Position numbers and translations under genes: made by a program
Notes under the pieces: generated by a model
The model's input: the letters and a program-made list of their open reading frames with translations, nothing else
Databases searched by the model: none
What the model was told of the DNA's origin: nothing
Source: Solirubrobacter deserti
GTDB taxonomy: Bacteria; Actinomycetota; Thermoleophilia; Solirubrobacterales; Solirubrobacteraceae
Direction of reading: 5' to 3'
Assembly: GCF_027587175.1 (NCBI RefSeq)
Contig: NZ_JAPCID010000002.1
Span: forward strand, 169,161 to 233,160
DNA: 64,000 nt
Part shown: piece after piece, positions 24,628 to 32,984 of the stretch
Position numbering within the stretch: the stretch's first letter is position 1
Layout: every line of letters begins with the position of its first letter

Positions 24628-24666
24628 GGCGCTCGATGGTAGCCCGCTCCGCCCCCTCGCTTGCTT

Positions 24667-24685
24667 AACGAGACTGAGTCCCGAT
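24667..24685 (+). promoter_or_regulatory. Zur-like box 4 between Fur gene and anchor-domain gene
   Basis: AACGAGACTGAGTCCCGAT runs into a -10 TATTGT (24685-24690), and the ATG at 24698 follows after 7 nt. This is the same box/-10/start layout as boxes 1 and 3. It may also affect the divergent Fur gene, whose start is 40 bp away. Confidence 0.75.
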
Positions 24686-24697
24686 ATTGTCCGGGCC

Positions 24698-27600
24698 ATG
24701 AAACGACTTACGGTTGTCCTCGCGCTGATGCTGGCGTTCGCGCCACCGGCATTCGCCGATCCCGGTCCAGCTCCAGCACCGAAGGAGTACCGAGTCCTGC
24801 AGAAGCTCCACACCGATGCGATCTCGACCTTCCTCGACAACGGCGTGTTCGCGCTCGGCTCCAAAGCCGACGTCTTCGAAGGGCTCGGGACACGACTGGA
24901 TCCCGACAAGCTGTGGTTCCACGTGGACGATGCGTCCAAGCTGAGCGTCCCGGGGGGCTGGGATTTCCTCGGGCCCGCCGGCTCCGACGTGTGGATCGCG
25001 CCCCAGAGCAACCCGGGCGGCACGCAGCTGTGGCCCGGTTTCTCCACCGAATCCGTTCCGGCCGGCGCGATCACGGGCGACCAGACGACGCTGCGCCTGG
25101 CGGGCTTCGAGGGCCCGGGGACGCTCGAGCTGTTCACGATCGGCGGCTTCGGCGAGCGCACCCGCATGTGGTCCTCGGACGAGGGCATCGACACGTTCCG
25201 GCTCGGCCGCACGCACGCGCACGCGAACTGGGCGTTCACGAAGCCCGGAACGTACCGGCTGACCGTCCAGGCGACAGCGGGCCCGAACCACGCCGCGTCC
25301 GCGACGTACACGTTCGTCGTCGGCGCGCTCCCGCCCGACGTCGCCACGACCACGACGGTGGCCGCCTCCGACAGCGAGATCACGGCCGATGAGACCGTCA
25401 CGCTGACCGCCACGGTGTCCCCCGGCCTGGCCGGCTACGCGGAGTTCCGCGACGGCGCCACCGTCCTCGGTCACAGCGCGATCGCCGACGGCAAGGCCAC
25501 GCTCGAGGTCGCGAACCTCGGTCTCGGCAAGCGGTCGCTGACGGCCACGTTCGTGCCCGCGGTCGCGAACCTGGCCGACGGCTCCACCTCGACGCCGGTG
25601 GAGGTCACGGTGAACGAACCCGGCGAGCCGCCGTTCTCGGTCACGGGCGTGAAGGCCGCCTACGCCGTCGGCGACACGCTGAGCGCGAAGGTGGTGGGCG
25701 CGACGCTGGCCGAGGGCCAGCAGTTCCGCTGGCTCGTGCGGCCGATCGGCTCGACCTCGACCGGCTCCAACCGCCAGACGAGCACGAGCGACACGTTCTC
25801 GGCGCCCCTCGACGCACTGTGGGACGGCATCGAGCTCAGCGTCGCGGTCCGCGCCGGGACGACCGTCTTGGCCCAGACGCCGTGGGTGCCGGTGCGCGTG
25901 ACGCCGGTCGGCGCGGTACCGACGGTCACGGGCGGCGGGGCGACGCTGCTCCCGGGCGACGTGGCCGAGTTCGCCTTCGGCGGGCGCGAGTTGGGCAACG
26001 GCGAGACGCTGCAGTGGGGCTTTCAGTCCGGGGTGTCCTGGATCGACATCCCGCGCCAGCTCGGTGGTGACTGGTCGTACGCGTTCCCGGACGCGGCCGC
26101 CGCGCGCCTGAAGTACAAGGGCAACGCGGCCGGGGCGTACCCGTACGGCTTCGGCGTGCGCGTGCTCAAGGACGGCGTGACGCTCGCCAAGTCGGCGCTC
26201 GCCACGCTCACCACCGGGCGGCGCGAGCTGCAGGCGCAGGGGCACCAGCAGCTCTACCGCCAGGGCGGCACCGTCCACATGGACGCGACGGCGTTCCCGG
26301 TGCGCGAGAACGACCGCTTCACGTACAGCTGGAGCTTCACGAAGGGCGAGGTGACGGAGGCCTGGGGTGAGGGAGCCGAGCTCACCAAGACCGGCCTGAC
26401 CAAGGCCGCGCACGACGGCGGCACGCTGACGCTCACGCTCCGCAACCAGGGCGAGCCGGCCCAGTCGATCACGTTCCCGATCAAGGTCACCGAAGACGTG
26501 ACCTCCCAGATCCTCGCGTTCAACGCGCTCGCCGGCCACTACCACCAGGGCGACAACGTCCGCCTGCAGCTGACGGTCGACCCGGCGCCCGCAGCCGGCG
26601 ACACGCTCGTGTGGGAGTGGAAGTGGCCCGGCGCGGACACGTGGGCGCCGCTGCCCGGCGTGGTCGACAACGTGTACGCCGTGGCCGCCGAGCAGGCGCT
26701 GGACGGCGTCGAGATCCGCGCGAAGCTGACCTACGCCGACCCGCAGGTCCCGCCCGCGATCTCCGAGACGCGGACGATCCACGTCGACGACCACGGCGCC
26801 GCGCCGCGCCAGCAGGTCACCGTGACGGGCGAGACGACCTACGACGCGGGTGAGACGGCCACGCTGACCGCCGCGGTCGTGCCCTCCTCGGTGCTGAGCA
26901 CCTACCGCTGGGAGCGCAAGGCCCGCGGCGCCAGCGAGTTCACGACGATCGCCGGCGCCACCGGCGCAACGTACGCGTTCACGGCGGCCGCGGCCGACGA
27001 CGGCGCCGAGTACCGCGCCGCGCTGGTCAAGCCGGACGGCAGCGTGGCCTACGGGCCCTCCCCGGCCGTCGCGCTCGACGTCGCGGCCGTGCCGACGTTC
27101 GTGTTCACCCCGCTTCGCGACCACTACCACCAGGGCCGTCCGATCGCGGTCGAACTGCGGGCCGAGCCGGGCCTCGCCGCGGGCGACCGCGTCGACTGGC
27201 AGTGGCGCTGGCCGGGTGAGGCGTCCTGGCGCGCGGTGCCCGGTGCGAGCGGCCTCACGCACACGCTGACGGCCGAGCAGGCGCTCGACGGGGTGCAGCT
27301 GCGCGCCGCCCTCGTCCGCGCGGGCGGCGGGGACCCGATGCTCGCCGAGCCCGTCGCGATCCACATCGACGACCACGGCGCGCCGCCGAGCCAGAAGGTC
27401 ACGGTGGCCGGCGACACGTCGGTGCCGACCGGCGCCACCGCCACGCTGACCGCGGCCGTCGCGCCCGCGACCGTGCTCGACCGCTTCCAGTGGTACGAGA
27501 ACGGCCAGCCGATCGCCGGCGCCGACGCGGCCACCTACGCGTTCACCGCCGCCGCCTCGCGCACGCTCACGGTCGCGGTGCTCGAGCCGGACGGAAGCGT

Positions 27601-28009
27601 CGCGTACGGGCCATCGGAGCCCATCACGGTGACGGTCGAGCCGGTGGTTCAGCAGCCGATCGGCGGGACGGTCCCGCCGACGCTGTCGCTGACGCTGGGC
27701 GCGCCCGCGCGCTTCGAGCCGTTCGTGCCGGGCGTGGCACAGGAGTACACGGCGTCCACGCGGGCGACCGTCACCTCGAGCGCGGGTGACGCAACGCTGG
27801 CGGTGAGCGAGCCCGGCCATCTGGCCAACGGCGCCTTCACGCTCGCCCAGCCGCTGCGCGTCGCGTTCTCGAAGTCCGCGTGGACCGGCCCGGTCGCCAA
27901 CGACGCCGTGGACATCACGTTCAAGCAGGCGGTGGCAGCGGACGAGCCGCTGCGCACCGGCAGCTACGCCAAGACGCTGACGTTCACGCTGAGCACCACG
28001 CAGCCGTAG
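24698..28009 (+). CDS. Large secreted choice-of-anchor M protein with Ig-like repeats, Zur-box controlled
   Basis: A 1103-residue exported protein. The signal peptide ends PAFA (residue 20). The anchored-repeat domain at about 30-215 includes LWPGFSTESVPAG and THAHANWAFTKPGTYRLTV (His173 and His175). An Ig-like domain (TTTVAASDSEITADETVTLTA) and then several repeat units follow. Three units share a YxQG motif (LYRQGGTVHMD, HYHQGDNVRLQL, HYHQGRPIAVEL), and two are closed by HVDDHG or HIDDHG. The final about 119 residues are the module ending TLTFTLSTTQP. No sortase motif or membrane helix is seen. Promoter position under box 4 suggests production during zinc shortage and a role in surface zinc capture; this is inference. 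Confidence 0.88.
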   Translation: MKRLTVVLALMLAFAPPAFADPGPAPAPKEYRVLQKLHTDAISTFLDNGVFALGSKADVFEGLGTRLDPDKLWFHVDDASKLSVPGGWDFLGPAGSDVWIAPQSNPGGTQLWPGFSTESVPAGAITGDQTTLRLAGFEGPGTLELFTIGGFGERTRMWSSDEGIDTFRLGRTHAHANWAFTKPGTYRLTVQATAGPNHAASATYTFVVGALPPDVATTTTVAASDSEITADETVTLTATVSPGLAGYAEFRDGATVLGHSAIADGKATLEVANLGLGKRSLTATFVPAVANLADGSTSTPVEVTVNEPGEPPFSVTGVKAAYAVGDTLSAKVVGATLAEGQQFRWLVRPIGSTSTGSNRQTSTSDTFSAPLDALWDGIELSVAVRAGTTVLAQTPWVPVRVTPVGAVPTVTGGGATLLPGDVAEFAFGGRELGNGETLQWGFQSGVSWIDIPRQLGGDWSYAFPDAAAARLKYKGNAAGAYPYGFGVRVLKDGVTLAKSALATLTTGRRELQAQGHQQLYRQGGTVHMDATAFPVRENDRFTYSWSFTKGEVTEAWGEGAELTKTGLTKAAHDGGTLTLTLRNQGEPAQSITFPIKVTEDVTSQILAFNALAGHYHQGDNVRLQLTVDPAPAAGDTLVWEWKWPGADTWAPLPGVVDNVYAVAAEQALDGVEIRAKLTYADPQVPPAISETRTIHVDDHGAAPRQQVTVTGETTYDAGETATLTAAVVPSSVLSTYRWERKARGASEFTTIAGATGATYAFTAAAADDGAEYRAALVKPDGSVAYGPSPAVALDVAAVPTFVFTPLRDHYHQGRPIAVELRAEPGLAAGDRVDWQWRWPGEASWRAVPGASGLTHTLTAEQALDGVQLRAALVRAGGGDPMLAEPVAIHIDDHGAPPSQKVTVAGDTSVPTGATATLTAAVAPATVLDRFQWYENGQPIAGADAATYAFTAAASRTLTVAVLEPDGSVAYGPSEPITVTVEPVVQQPIGGTVPPTLSLTLGAPARFEPFVPGVAQEYTASTRATVTSSAGDATLAVSEPGHLANGAFTLAQPLRVAFSKSAWTGPVANDAVDITFKQAVAADEPLRTGSYAKTLTFTLSTTQP

Positions 28010-28013
28010 CGGG

Positions 28014-29372
28014 CTAGCGCCGCAGGGTCACGGTCTTCGTCGTCGCCGCCGCGCCGGCCGGCGAGACCGTGACCTTCACGCGCACCTTCTTGGCCGTGCG
28101 CATCAGCGCGCGGCCCTTCGACGACAGGTTCAGGCGCACGCTCTTGGTCGTCCCCGCCGCGACGGAGTAGTTCGCGCCGCCGAGCGTGACGACGCTGCGC
28201 CGCTTGCCCACGCGCACCTTCGACGCCGTCTTGAGCGTGAACTTGCCGGTGCAGGTCGCGACGTCCTTCGGGCACGCGAGCTTGACCGTGACGCGCTTGC
28301 GGCTCTGCACCTTCAGGCTCGAGGAGCTGACGGTCGCCGCGGCCAGGACCGGCGGCCGGTCGACCGCCTCGCACAGCGAGCCCGGGTCCTGCGGGATCAC
28401 GTCGAGCGCATCGATGATCGCCGTGTCCGCGCCCGGTCCGCAGTTGAGCGCCTCGCGGATGCCGTCGCGGGCGTCGATGGTGTCGTTGCCGGCGACCGAG
28501 ATGAACAGGCCGCTGGCCGACCCCTCGCCCGAGAGCGAGTCCGTGCCCGGACCGCCGACGATCACGTCGTCGTTGCCGCCGCCGAAGATCGTGTCGTCGC
28601 CCTCGCCGCCGTCGAGACGGTCGTTGCCGTTGGCGCCGTCGATGGTGTCGTTGCCGCCCAGGCCGATGGCGATGTCGGGCGACTCGCTGCGCAGCTGCAC
28701 GACGTTCGGGGCGGCGTTGCCGGTGAAGTGGACCGACGGCGAAGAGCCGGTGGCCGACAGGTTCTCGAGGTCGCTGGCGTAGTTGTCGCCCTCGCCGACG
28801 TACCCGTCGTTGGCGACGTCGTCGAAGGCGACCGTGATCGGCGCGTTGCCGCCGGTCGGGTTGCCGGTCTGCAGCGTGTCGACGCCGGGGCCGCCGCGGA
28901 CGACGTCCCCCGGCCCGGGATCGTTGTCGTCGGGCGAGAACTCATCGTTGCCGGGCCCGCCGTCCAGGACGTCGGAGCTGCCGTCGCTGTCCATGTCGTC
29001 GTCGCCGTCCTCCCCGTAGAAGGTGACACTGTGGCCGACGGCCTTGTCGTTGATCGACTGGGCGAAGTCGTTGCCGTCGCCGAGGTAGACGACGTAGGTC
29101 GGGTTCGGCCCGGCCGACGGGCAGCGGGCGTTGAGGCTGATGCTGTATTCGCAGCCCGCGCCGGCGACGATGTCCGCGTGGTCGTCCAGCGACGGGATGA
29201 AGTCCGGCCCGGCGCCCACGTTGCCCCAGTTCACGGTGACGAAGTTCGACTCGCCGGGCGCCGCCCGGTACGTGATCGTGGTTCCGGAGGCGGAGATCTC
29301 ACCCGCCTGGGCGGTCGGGGTGAAGGCGGCCCACGCCGCCAGCGAGAGGAGCACGGTCCGGCAGAACGTCAT
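28014..29372 (-). CDS. Secreted RTX-like calcium-binding repeat protein
   Basis: A 452-residue exported protein. The signal peptide ends AQA (about residue 22). The middle holds nonapeptide repeats of the hemolysin type, such as GGPGNDEF, LGGNDTIDGANGNDRLDGGEGDDTIFGGGND and GGPGTDSLSG. These form calcium-binding beta rolls in RTX proteins. The C-terminal 110 residues form a Lys/Arg/Thr-rich beta domain (KRVTVKLACPKDVATCTGKFTL with two Cys) common in secreted proteins of this lineage. No enzymatic domain is visible. The start at 29372 gives a clean signal peptide, whereas a longer frame adds a basic stretch. It converges on the anchor-domain gene with a 4-bp gap. Confidence 0.82.
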   Translation of the reverse strand: MTFCRTVLLSLAAWAAFTPTAQAGEISASGTTITYRAAPGESNFVTVNWGNVGAGPDFIPSLDDHADIVAGAGCEYSISLNARCPSAGPNPTYVVYLGDGNDFAQSINDKAVGHSVTFYGEDGDDDMDSDGSSDVLDGGPGNDEFSPDDNDPGPGDVVRGGPGVDTLQTGNPTGGNAPITVAFDDVANDGYVGEGDNYASDLENLSATGSSPSVHFTGNAAPNVVQLRSESPDIAIGLGGNDTIDGANGNDRLDGGEGDDTIFGGGNDDVIVGGPGTDSLSGEGSASGLFISVAGNDTIDARDGIREALNCGPGADTAIIDALDVIPQDPGSLCEAVDRPPVLAAATVSSSSLKVQSRKRVTVKLACPKDVATCTGKFTLKTASKVRVGKRRSVVTLGGANYSVAAGTTKSVRLNLSSKGRALMRTAKKVRVKVTVSPAGAAATTKTVTLRR

Positions 29373-29388
29373 GCGTCCAGCATTGCAT

Positions 29389-30315
29389 TCACGCGCGCGG
29401 ACCGGTCCGGTTGCGTCGGCGGTCGAACGCTGCCAAGCGCTCGAGCGCAATCGACAACAGCTCCCGGGTCGCCGGTGACAGCGGCAGCTGGCGCTGCTTG
29501 GCCACCGCGAGGGTGTCGTAGAGCGGGTCCGCGAACGGCGTGGTCAGCAGCCCGTCCGGCACCAGCCCGCCGTCGACCGCGGCGCGCGCGACGATCGTGT
29601 CGCCCACGCCGAGCGCCGCGAGCCGCAGCGCGCCCGCCAGGTACTCGACCTCGATGTGCGGCTCCAGCCGCCCGCCGAGCTGCTGCAGGCGGTCGTTGAG
29701 CTGGCGGCGCGTGGGATCGCCGTTGCCGTAGTGCGCGTCGTAGAGGACGAGCCGGGCGTCACGCAGCGCCTCGACCGAAATCGGTGCAGCGGCCCGGCCG
29801 GCGTCCGCGGTCGCGTACAGGACCTCGTCGCGGATCACGGGCTCGATGTCGAGGCCCTCGTCGTCCACCGGAAGCACGACCAGTCCCGCTTCCAACGCGC
29901 CTTCGCGGATCGCATCGGCCACCTCGACGGAGTTCTGGCCGATCAGCCGCATGCCCACGAGTGGATGGCGCGTGTGCATCTCGGCCGCGAGATCCGTCAG
30001 CGCGTACAGCTCCGCGTTGCGCGGCAGCCCGAACGAGGCGATCCCGCCGCGCAGCGTGCGGTGCGCCCGGACGGCGTCGGCGCCGTCCTGCGCGGTCGTG
30101 AGCGCCTGCTCGGCGTACGGGCGCAGCGCGAGCCCCGCCGCGGTCAACGTGAGCCGGCGCCTGGTGCGTGCGAACAGCGGCACGCCGAGCTCAGCCTCGA
30201 GCCGGCGGATCTGCTCGGCCACGGACGGTTGCTTGAGCAGCAGCTCGTCAGCCGCACCCGCGAACGAGCCGTGACGGGCGGTGGCGAGGAAGTAGCGGAG
30301 CTGCTGCAGGGTCAT
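29389..30315 (-). CDS. LysR family regulator of the dehydrogenase operon
   Basis: A 308-residue LysR-type regulator. The winged helix is at 1-60 (LRYFLATARHGSFAGAADELLLKQPSVAEQIRRLEAELGVPLF), and the effector domain of two Rossmann-like lobes at about 90-300. It is divergent from the HisD-family gene, with an inverted repeat GTGCCG-N12-CGGCAC in the 76-bp gap, a plausible binding site. LysR proteins usually control the divergent operon in response to its substrate, so the dehydrogenase and binding-protein genes are the likely targets. Confidence 0.93.
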   Translation of the reverse strand: MTLQQLRYFLATARHGSFAGAADELLLKQPSVAEQIRRLEAELGVPLFARTRRRLTLTAAGLALRPYAEQALTTAQDGADAVRAHRTLRGGIASFGLPRNAELYALTDLAAEMHTRHPLVGMRLIGQNSVEVADAIREGALEAGLVVLPVDDEGLDIEPVIRDEVLYATADAGRAAAPISVEALRDARLVLYDAHYGNGDPTRRQLNDRLQQLGGRLEPHIEVEYLAGALRLAALGVGDTIVARAAVDGGLVPDGLLTTPFADPLYDTLAVAKQRQLPLSPATRELLSIALERLAAFDRRRNRTGPRA

Positions 30316-30357
30316 GACAAAGGCTCAGCCTGTGCTGGGCAGTGGCAAGACAGGATT

Positions 30358-30381
30358 GTGCCGAACCGGACGACGCGGCAC
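30358..30381. promoter_or_regulatory. Inverted repeat, candidate LysR operator
   Basis: Perfect 6-bp arms GTGCCG (30358-30363) and CGGCAC (30376-30381) are separated by 12 bp and centred about 22 bp before the dehydrogenase ATG, in the gap with the divergent LysR gene. Arm spacing fits LysR-type sites. Confidence 0.5.
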
Positions 30382-30391
30382 GATCGCGGCC

Positions 30392-31699
30392 ATGATCACG
30401 AGGCGACTGCTCGACGACGAGGAGCTGCTGTTCCTCAAGCGCCCGGAGGCCGGGCGCGAGGAGGAGGACGCGGCGGTCGCGATCCGTGTGAGCGAGATGC
30501 TGCTCGACCTCGAGTGCGACGGCGAACGCGCGCTGCGCCGCTACGCCCGCGAGCTCGACGGCTGGGACGGCGCTGCGTTCGAGCTCACGCGCGAGGAGAT
30601 CGCCGCCGCCGAGCACCAGGTCGACGAGCGCGTACGCGAGCATCTGCAACGTTCGCGGGAGCGGGTCGAGACCTTCGCGCTCGCCCAGCGCGGCACGCTG
30701 ACCGACCTCGAACTGGAGGTGGCGCCCGGCGTGGTCGCCGGCCACCGGCTCGTGCCCGTCGGCCGCGTCGGCGCGTACCTGCCCGCGGGCCGCTTCCCGC
30801 TGCTGGCGTCCGCCTTCATGACCGTGCTCGTCCCGAAGGTCGCGGGCGTGGACACCGTTGTCGCGTGCGCCCCGCCCCAGCGCGGCGGCACGGTGCACCC
30901 CAGCGTCGTCTACGCCGCGTCGCTCTCGGGCGCGGACCGCATCTTCGCCATCGGCGGTGTCCAGGCGCTGGCCGCGATGGCGTTCGGCCTCGGCGGCATG
31001 GACCCGGTGGACATGGTGGTGGGCGCGGGCAACGCGTACGTGGCCGAGGCCAAGCGCCAGCTCTACGGTCGCGTCGGCATCGACCTGCTGGCCGGCCCGT
31101 CGGAGATCGCGATCATCGCCGACGACAGCGCCGAGCCCGAGCTCGTCGCCGCCGACCTGCTCGGCCAGGCCGAGCACGGCCCCACCTCCCCCGTGGCGCT
31201 CGTCACGACATCCGAGGACCTCGGCCGGGCCGTGCGGGCCGAGGTGGCGAGGCAGCTCGAGGACCTGGCGACCGCCGAGGTCGCGGGAGCGGCGTGGCGT
31301 GACCGCGGCGCGATCATCGTCGCACCGGATCGAGAGACGGCGGCCGCGGTCAGCGACGAGCTCGCGCCTGAGCACCTGGAGGTGCAGACCGGCGACGACG
31401 CCTGGTTCCACGCGCGGCTGCGCAACTACGGGTCGATCTTCCTCGGGGCGCGGGCGACGGTGGCGTTCAGCGACAAGGGCGCGACGGGCACCAACCACGT
31501 GCTGCCGACGGGTCACGCCGCCCGCTATACGGGCGGGCTGTCGGTGGCGCGGTTCCTGAAGCCGCTCACCTACCAGCGCATCGATCACGACGGGGCTCAG
31601 GCGAGCATCGCGCAGGCGGTCGTCGCGATCTCGGCCGAGGAAGGGCTGGCGGCCCACGGGGCCACGGCGGCAAAGCGGCTCGCGCGGGTCGCGAGCTGA
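30392..31699 (+). CDS. HisD-family alcohol dehydrogenase, sulfopropanediol dehydrogenase (HpsN)-like
   Basis: A 435-residue protein of the histidinol dehydrogenase family: VPVGRVGAYLPAGRFPLLAS, GPSEIAIIADDSAEPELVAADLLGQAEHG (Gln and His metal ligands), APEHLEVQT, and TGTNHVLPTG with the fourth-site His. True HisD has GDYASGPNH before this last motif. Here it reads SDKGATGTNH and then RYTGGLSVARFLKPLTYQR, a pattern I associate with HisD paralogues such as HpsN, which oxidise 2,3-dihydroxypropanesulfonate. No other his genes are near, while a LysR regulator and a binding protein are, which favours catabolism. The exact substrate is not certain. Confidence 0.85.
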   Translation: MITRRLLDDEELLFLKRPEAGREEEDAAVAIRVSEMLLDLECDGERALRRYARELDGWDGAAFELTREEIAAAEHQVDERVREHLQRSRERVETFALAQRGTLTDLELEVAPGVVAGHRLVPVGRVGAYLPAGRFPLLASAFMTVLVPKVAGVDTVVACAPPQRGGTVHPSVVYAASLSGADRIFAIGGVQALAAMAFGLGGMDPVDMVVGAGNAYVAEAKRQLYGRVGIDLLAGPSEIAIIADDSAEPELVAADLLGQAEHGPTSPVALVTTSEDLGRAVRAEVARQLEDLATAEVAGAAWRDRGAIIVAPDRETAAAVSDELAPEHLEVQTGDDAWFHARLRNYGSIFLGARATVAFSDKGATGTNHVLPTGHAARYTGGLSVARFLKPLTYQRIDHDGAQASIAQAVVAISAEEGLAAHGATAAKRLARVAS

Positions 31700-31718
31700 A
31701 CTCGAGAGAGGGAAGACG

Positions 31719-32981
31719 ATGAGCAAGCGCACGATCACCGCCTTGCTGGCGGGAACGGCACTGGCGCTGGGGGCCTGTGGCGAGGACGAAGCGGGCGGCC
31801 CCGGCGAGTCGAGCACGGGCGGCGACAGCGGCGAGAGGCTCACGATCTACTCGAGCCTGCCGCTGCAGGGCGCGGCGCGGGCGCAGTCCGAAGCCGCGGT
31901 GAACGGCGCCAAGCTCGCGCTCGAGCAGTCCGGCGGCAAGGCCGGCAAGTTCAAGGTCAGGTACGAGTCGCTCGACGACTCCACCGCCCAGCAGGGCGGC
32001 TGGGAACCGGGCGCGACCTCCGCCAACGCGCTCAAGGCGGCGGGTGACGACTCCACCATCGGCTATATCGGCGAGTTCAACTCCGGCGCGACCGCGGTGT
32101 CGCTGCCGATCCTCAACGAGGCCGGGATCGCGCAGGTGAGCCCGGGCAACACGGCGGTCGGCATCACCACCGACGATCCGGGCGCCGAACCGGGCGAGCC
32201 GGACAAGTACTACCCGACGGGCAAGCGGACCTACGCCCGCGTGCTGCCCAAGGACACCTACCAGGGGGCCGCGCTCGCCGCCCTCGCCAAGGAGGAGGGC
32301 TGCGCAAGCGCTTACATCCTCAACGACAAGGAGGTGTACGGCGCGGGGCTCGCGCGCAACATCGAGATGTCCGCCGAGAAGGTCGGGCTCGAGATCAAGG
32401 GCAACGACGGGATCGACAAGAACGCCGCCAACTACCGCTCGCTGGCCGCGAAGATCAAGACGACCGGCGCGCAGTGCTTCATCTACAGCGGGATCACGGC
32501 CAACAACGCCGTCCAGATCTTCAAGGACATGGCCGTCGCGCTGCCCGACGCGCCGTTGCTCGGGCCGGAGGGCGTCGGCGAGTCGGGCTTCTTCGACCCG
32601 GAGGACGGCGGCCTGCCGGCCGAGGTCGCCTCGCGCGTGCTGATCACCATCCCGGGCGTCGCGCCCGAGCAGTACCCGCCCGCGGGCAAGGAGTTCCTGG
32701 CCGCCTACACCGCCAAGTTCGGCGAGAAGAACCCGGACCGGTACGCCGTCTACGGCTACGAGTCGATGATGCTGCTGCTCGACGCGATCAAGCGGGCGGG
32801 CGAGAACGGGAACGACCGTGCGGCCGTGGTCGACCAGCTGATGGCGACCAAGGACCGGGAGGGCGTCTTCGGCACGTACTCGATCGACGAGAACGGGGAC
32901 ATCACGCTCACGCCGTACGGCGTCTTCAAGATCGAGGACGGGGCGATGGTGTTCGACCGCGGGATCGAGCCGACGCTCTGA
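31719..32981 (+). CDS. Branched-chain amino-acid type (LivK family) substrate-binding lipoprotein
   Basis: A 420-residue family 4/6 periplasmic binding protein. The lipobox LGAC has Cys20. The Peripla_BP_6 fold shows LTIYSSLPLQGAARAQSEAAVNGAKLALEQ, then IGEFNSGATAVSLPILNEAGI and AYILNDKEVYGAGLARN. GAGAGGGAAG lies 5-8 nt before the ATG, 20 bp after the dehydrogenase stop, so they form one operon. No permease or ATPase of this class is in the window. The protein probably delivers the dehydrogenase substrate or a related compound to a transporter encoded elsewhere. Confidence 0.9.
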   Translation: MSKRTITALLAGTALALGACGEDEAGGPGESSTGGDSGERLTIYSSLPLQGAARAQSEAAVNGAKLALEQSGGKAGKFKVRYESLDDSTAQQGGWEPGATSANALKAAGDDSTIGYIGEFNSGATAVSLPILNEAGIAQVSPGNTAVGITTDDPGAEPGEPDKYYPTGKRTYARVLPKDTYQGAALAALAKEEGCASAYILNDKEVYGAGLARNIEMSAEKVGLEIKGNDGIDKNAANYRSLAAKIKTTGAQCFIYSGITANNAVQIFKDMAVALPDAPLLGPEGVGESGFFDPEDGGLPAEVASRVLITIPGVAPEQYPPAGKEFLAAYTAKFGEKNPDRYAVYGYESMMLLLDAIKRAGENGNDRAAVVDQLMATKDREGVFGTYSIDENGDITLTPYGVFKIEDGAMVFDRGIEPTL

Positions 32982-32984
32982 GCC

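Noticed and set aside
24665..27820. Open frame of 1051 codons antisense to the anchor-domain gene
   Set aside because: Arg/Val/Ala-rich shadow with no recognisable domain; the + strand frame has signal peptide and family motifs.
30392..31699. Biosynthetic histidinol dehydrogenase (hisD)
   Set aside because: The motif before the last metal-ligand His differs from true HisD, no his genes are adjacent, and the context is LysR plus a binding protein.
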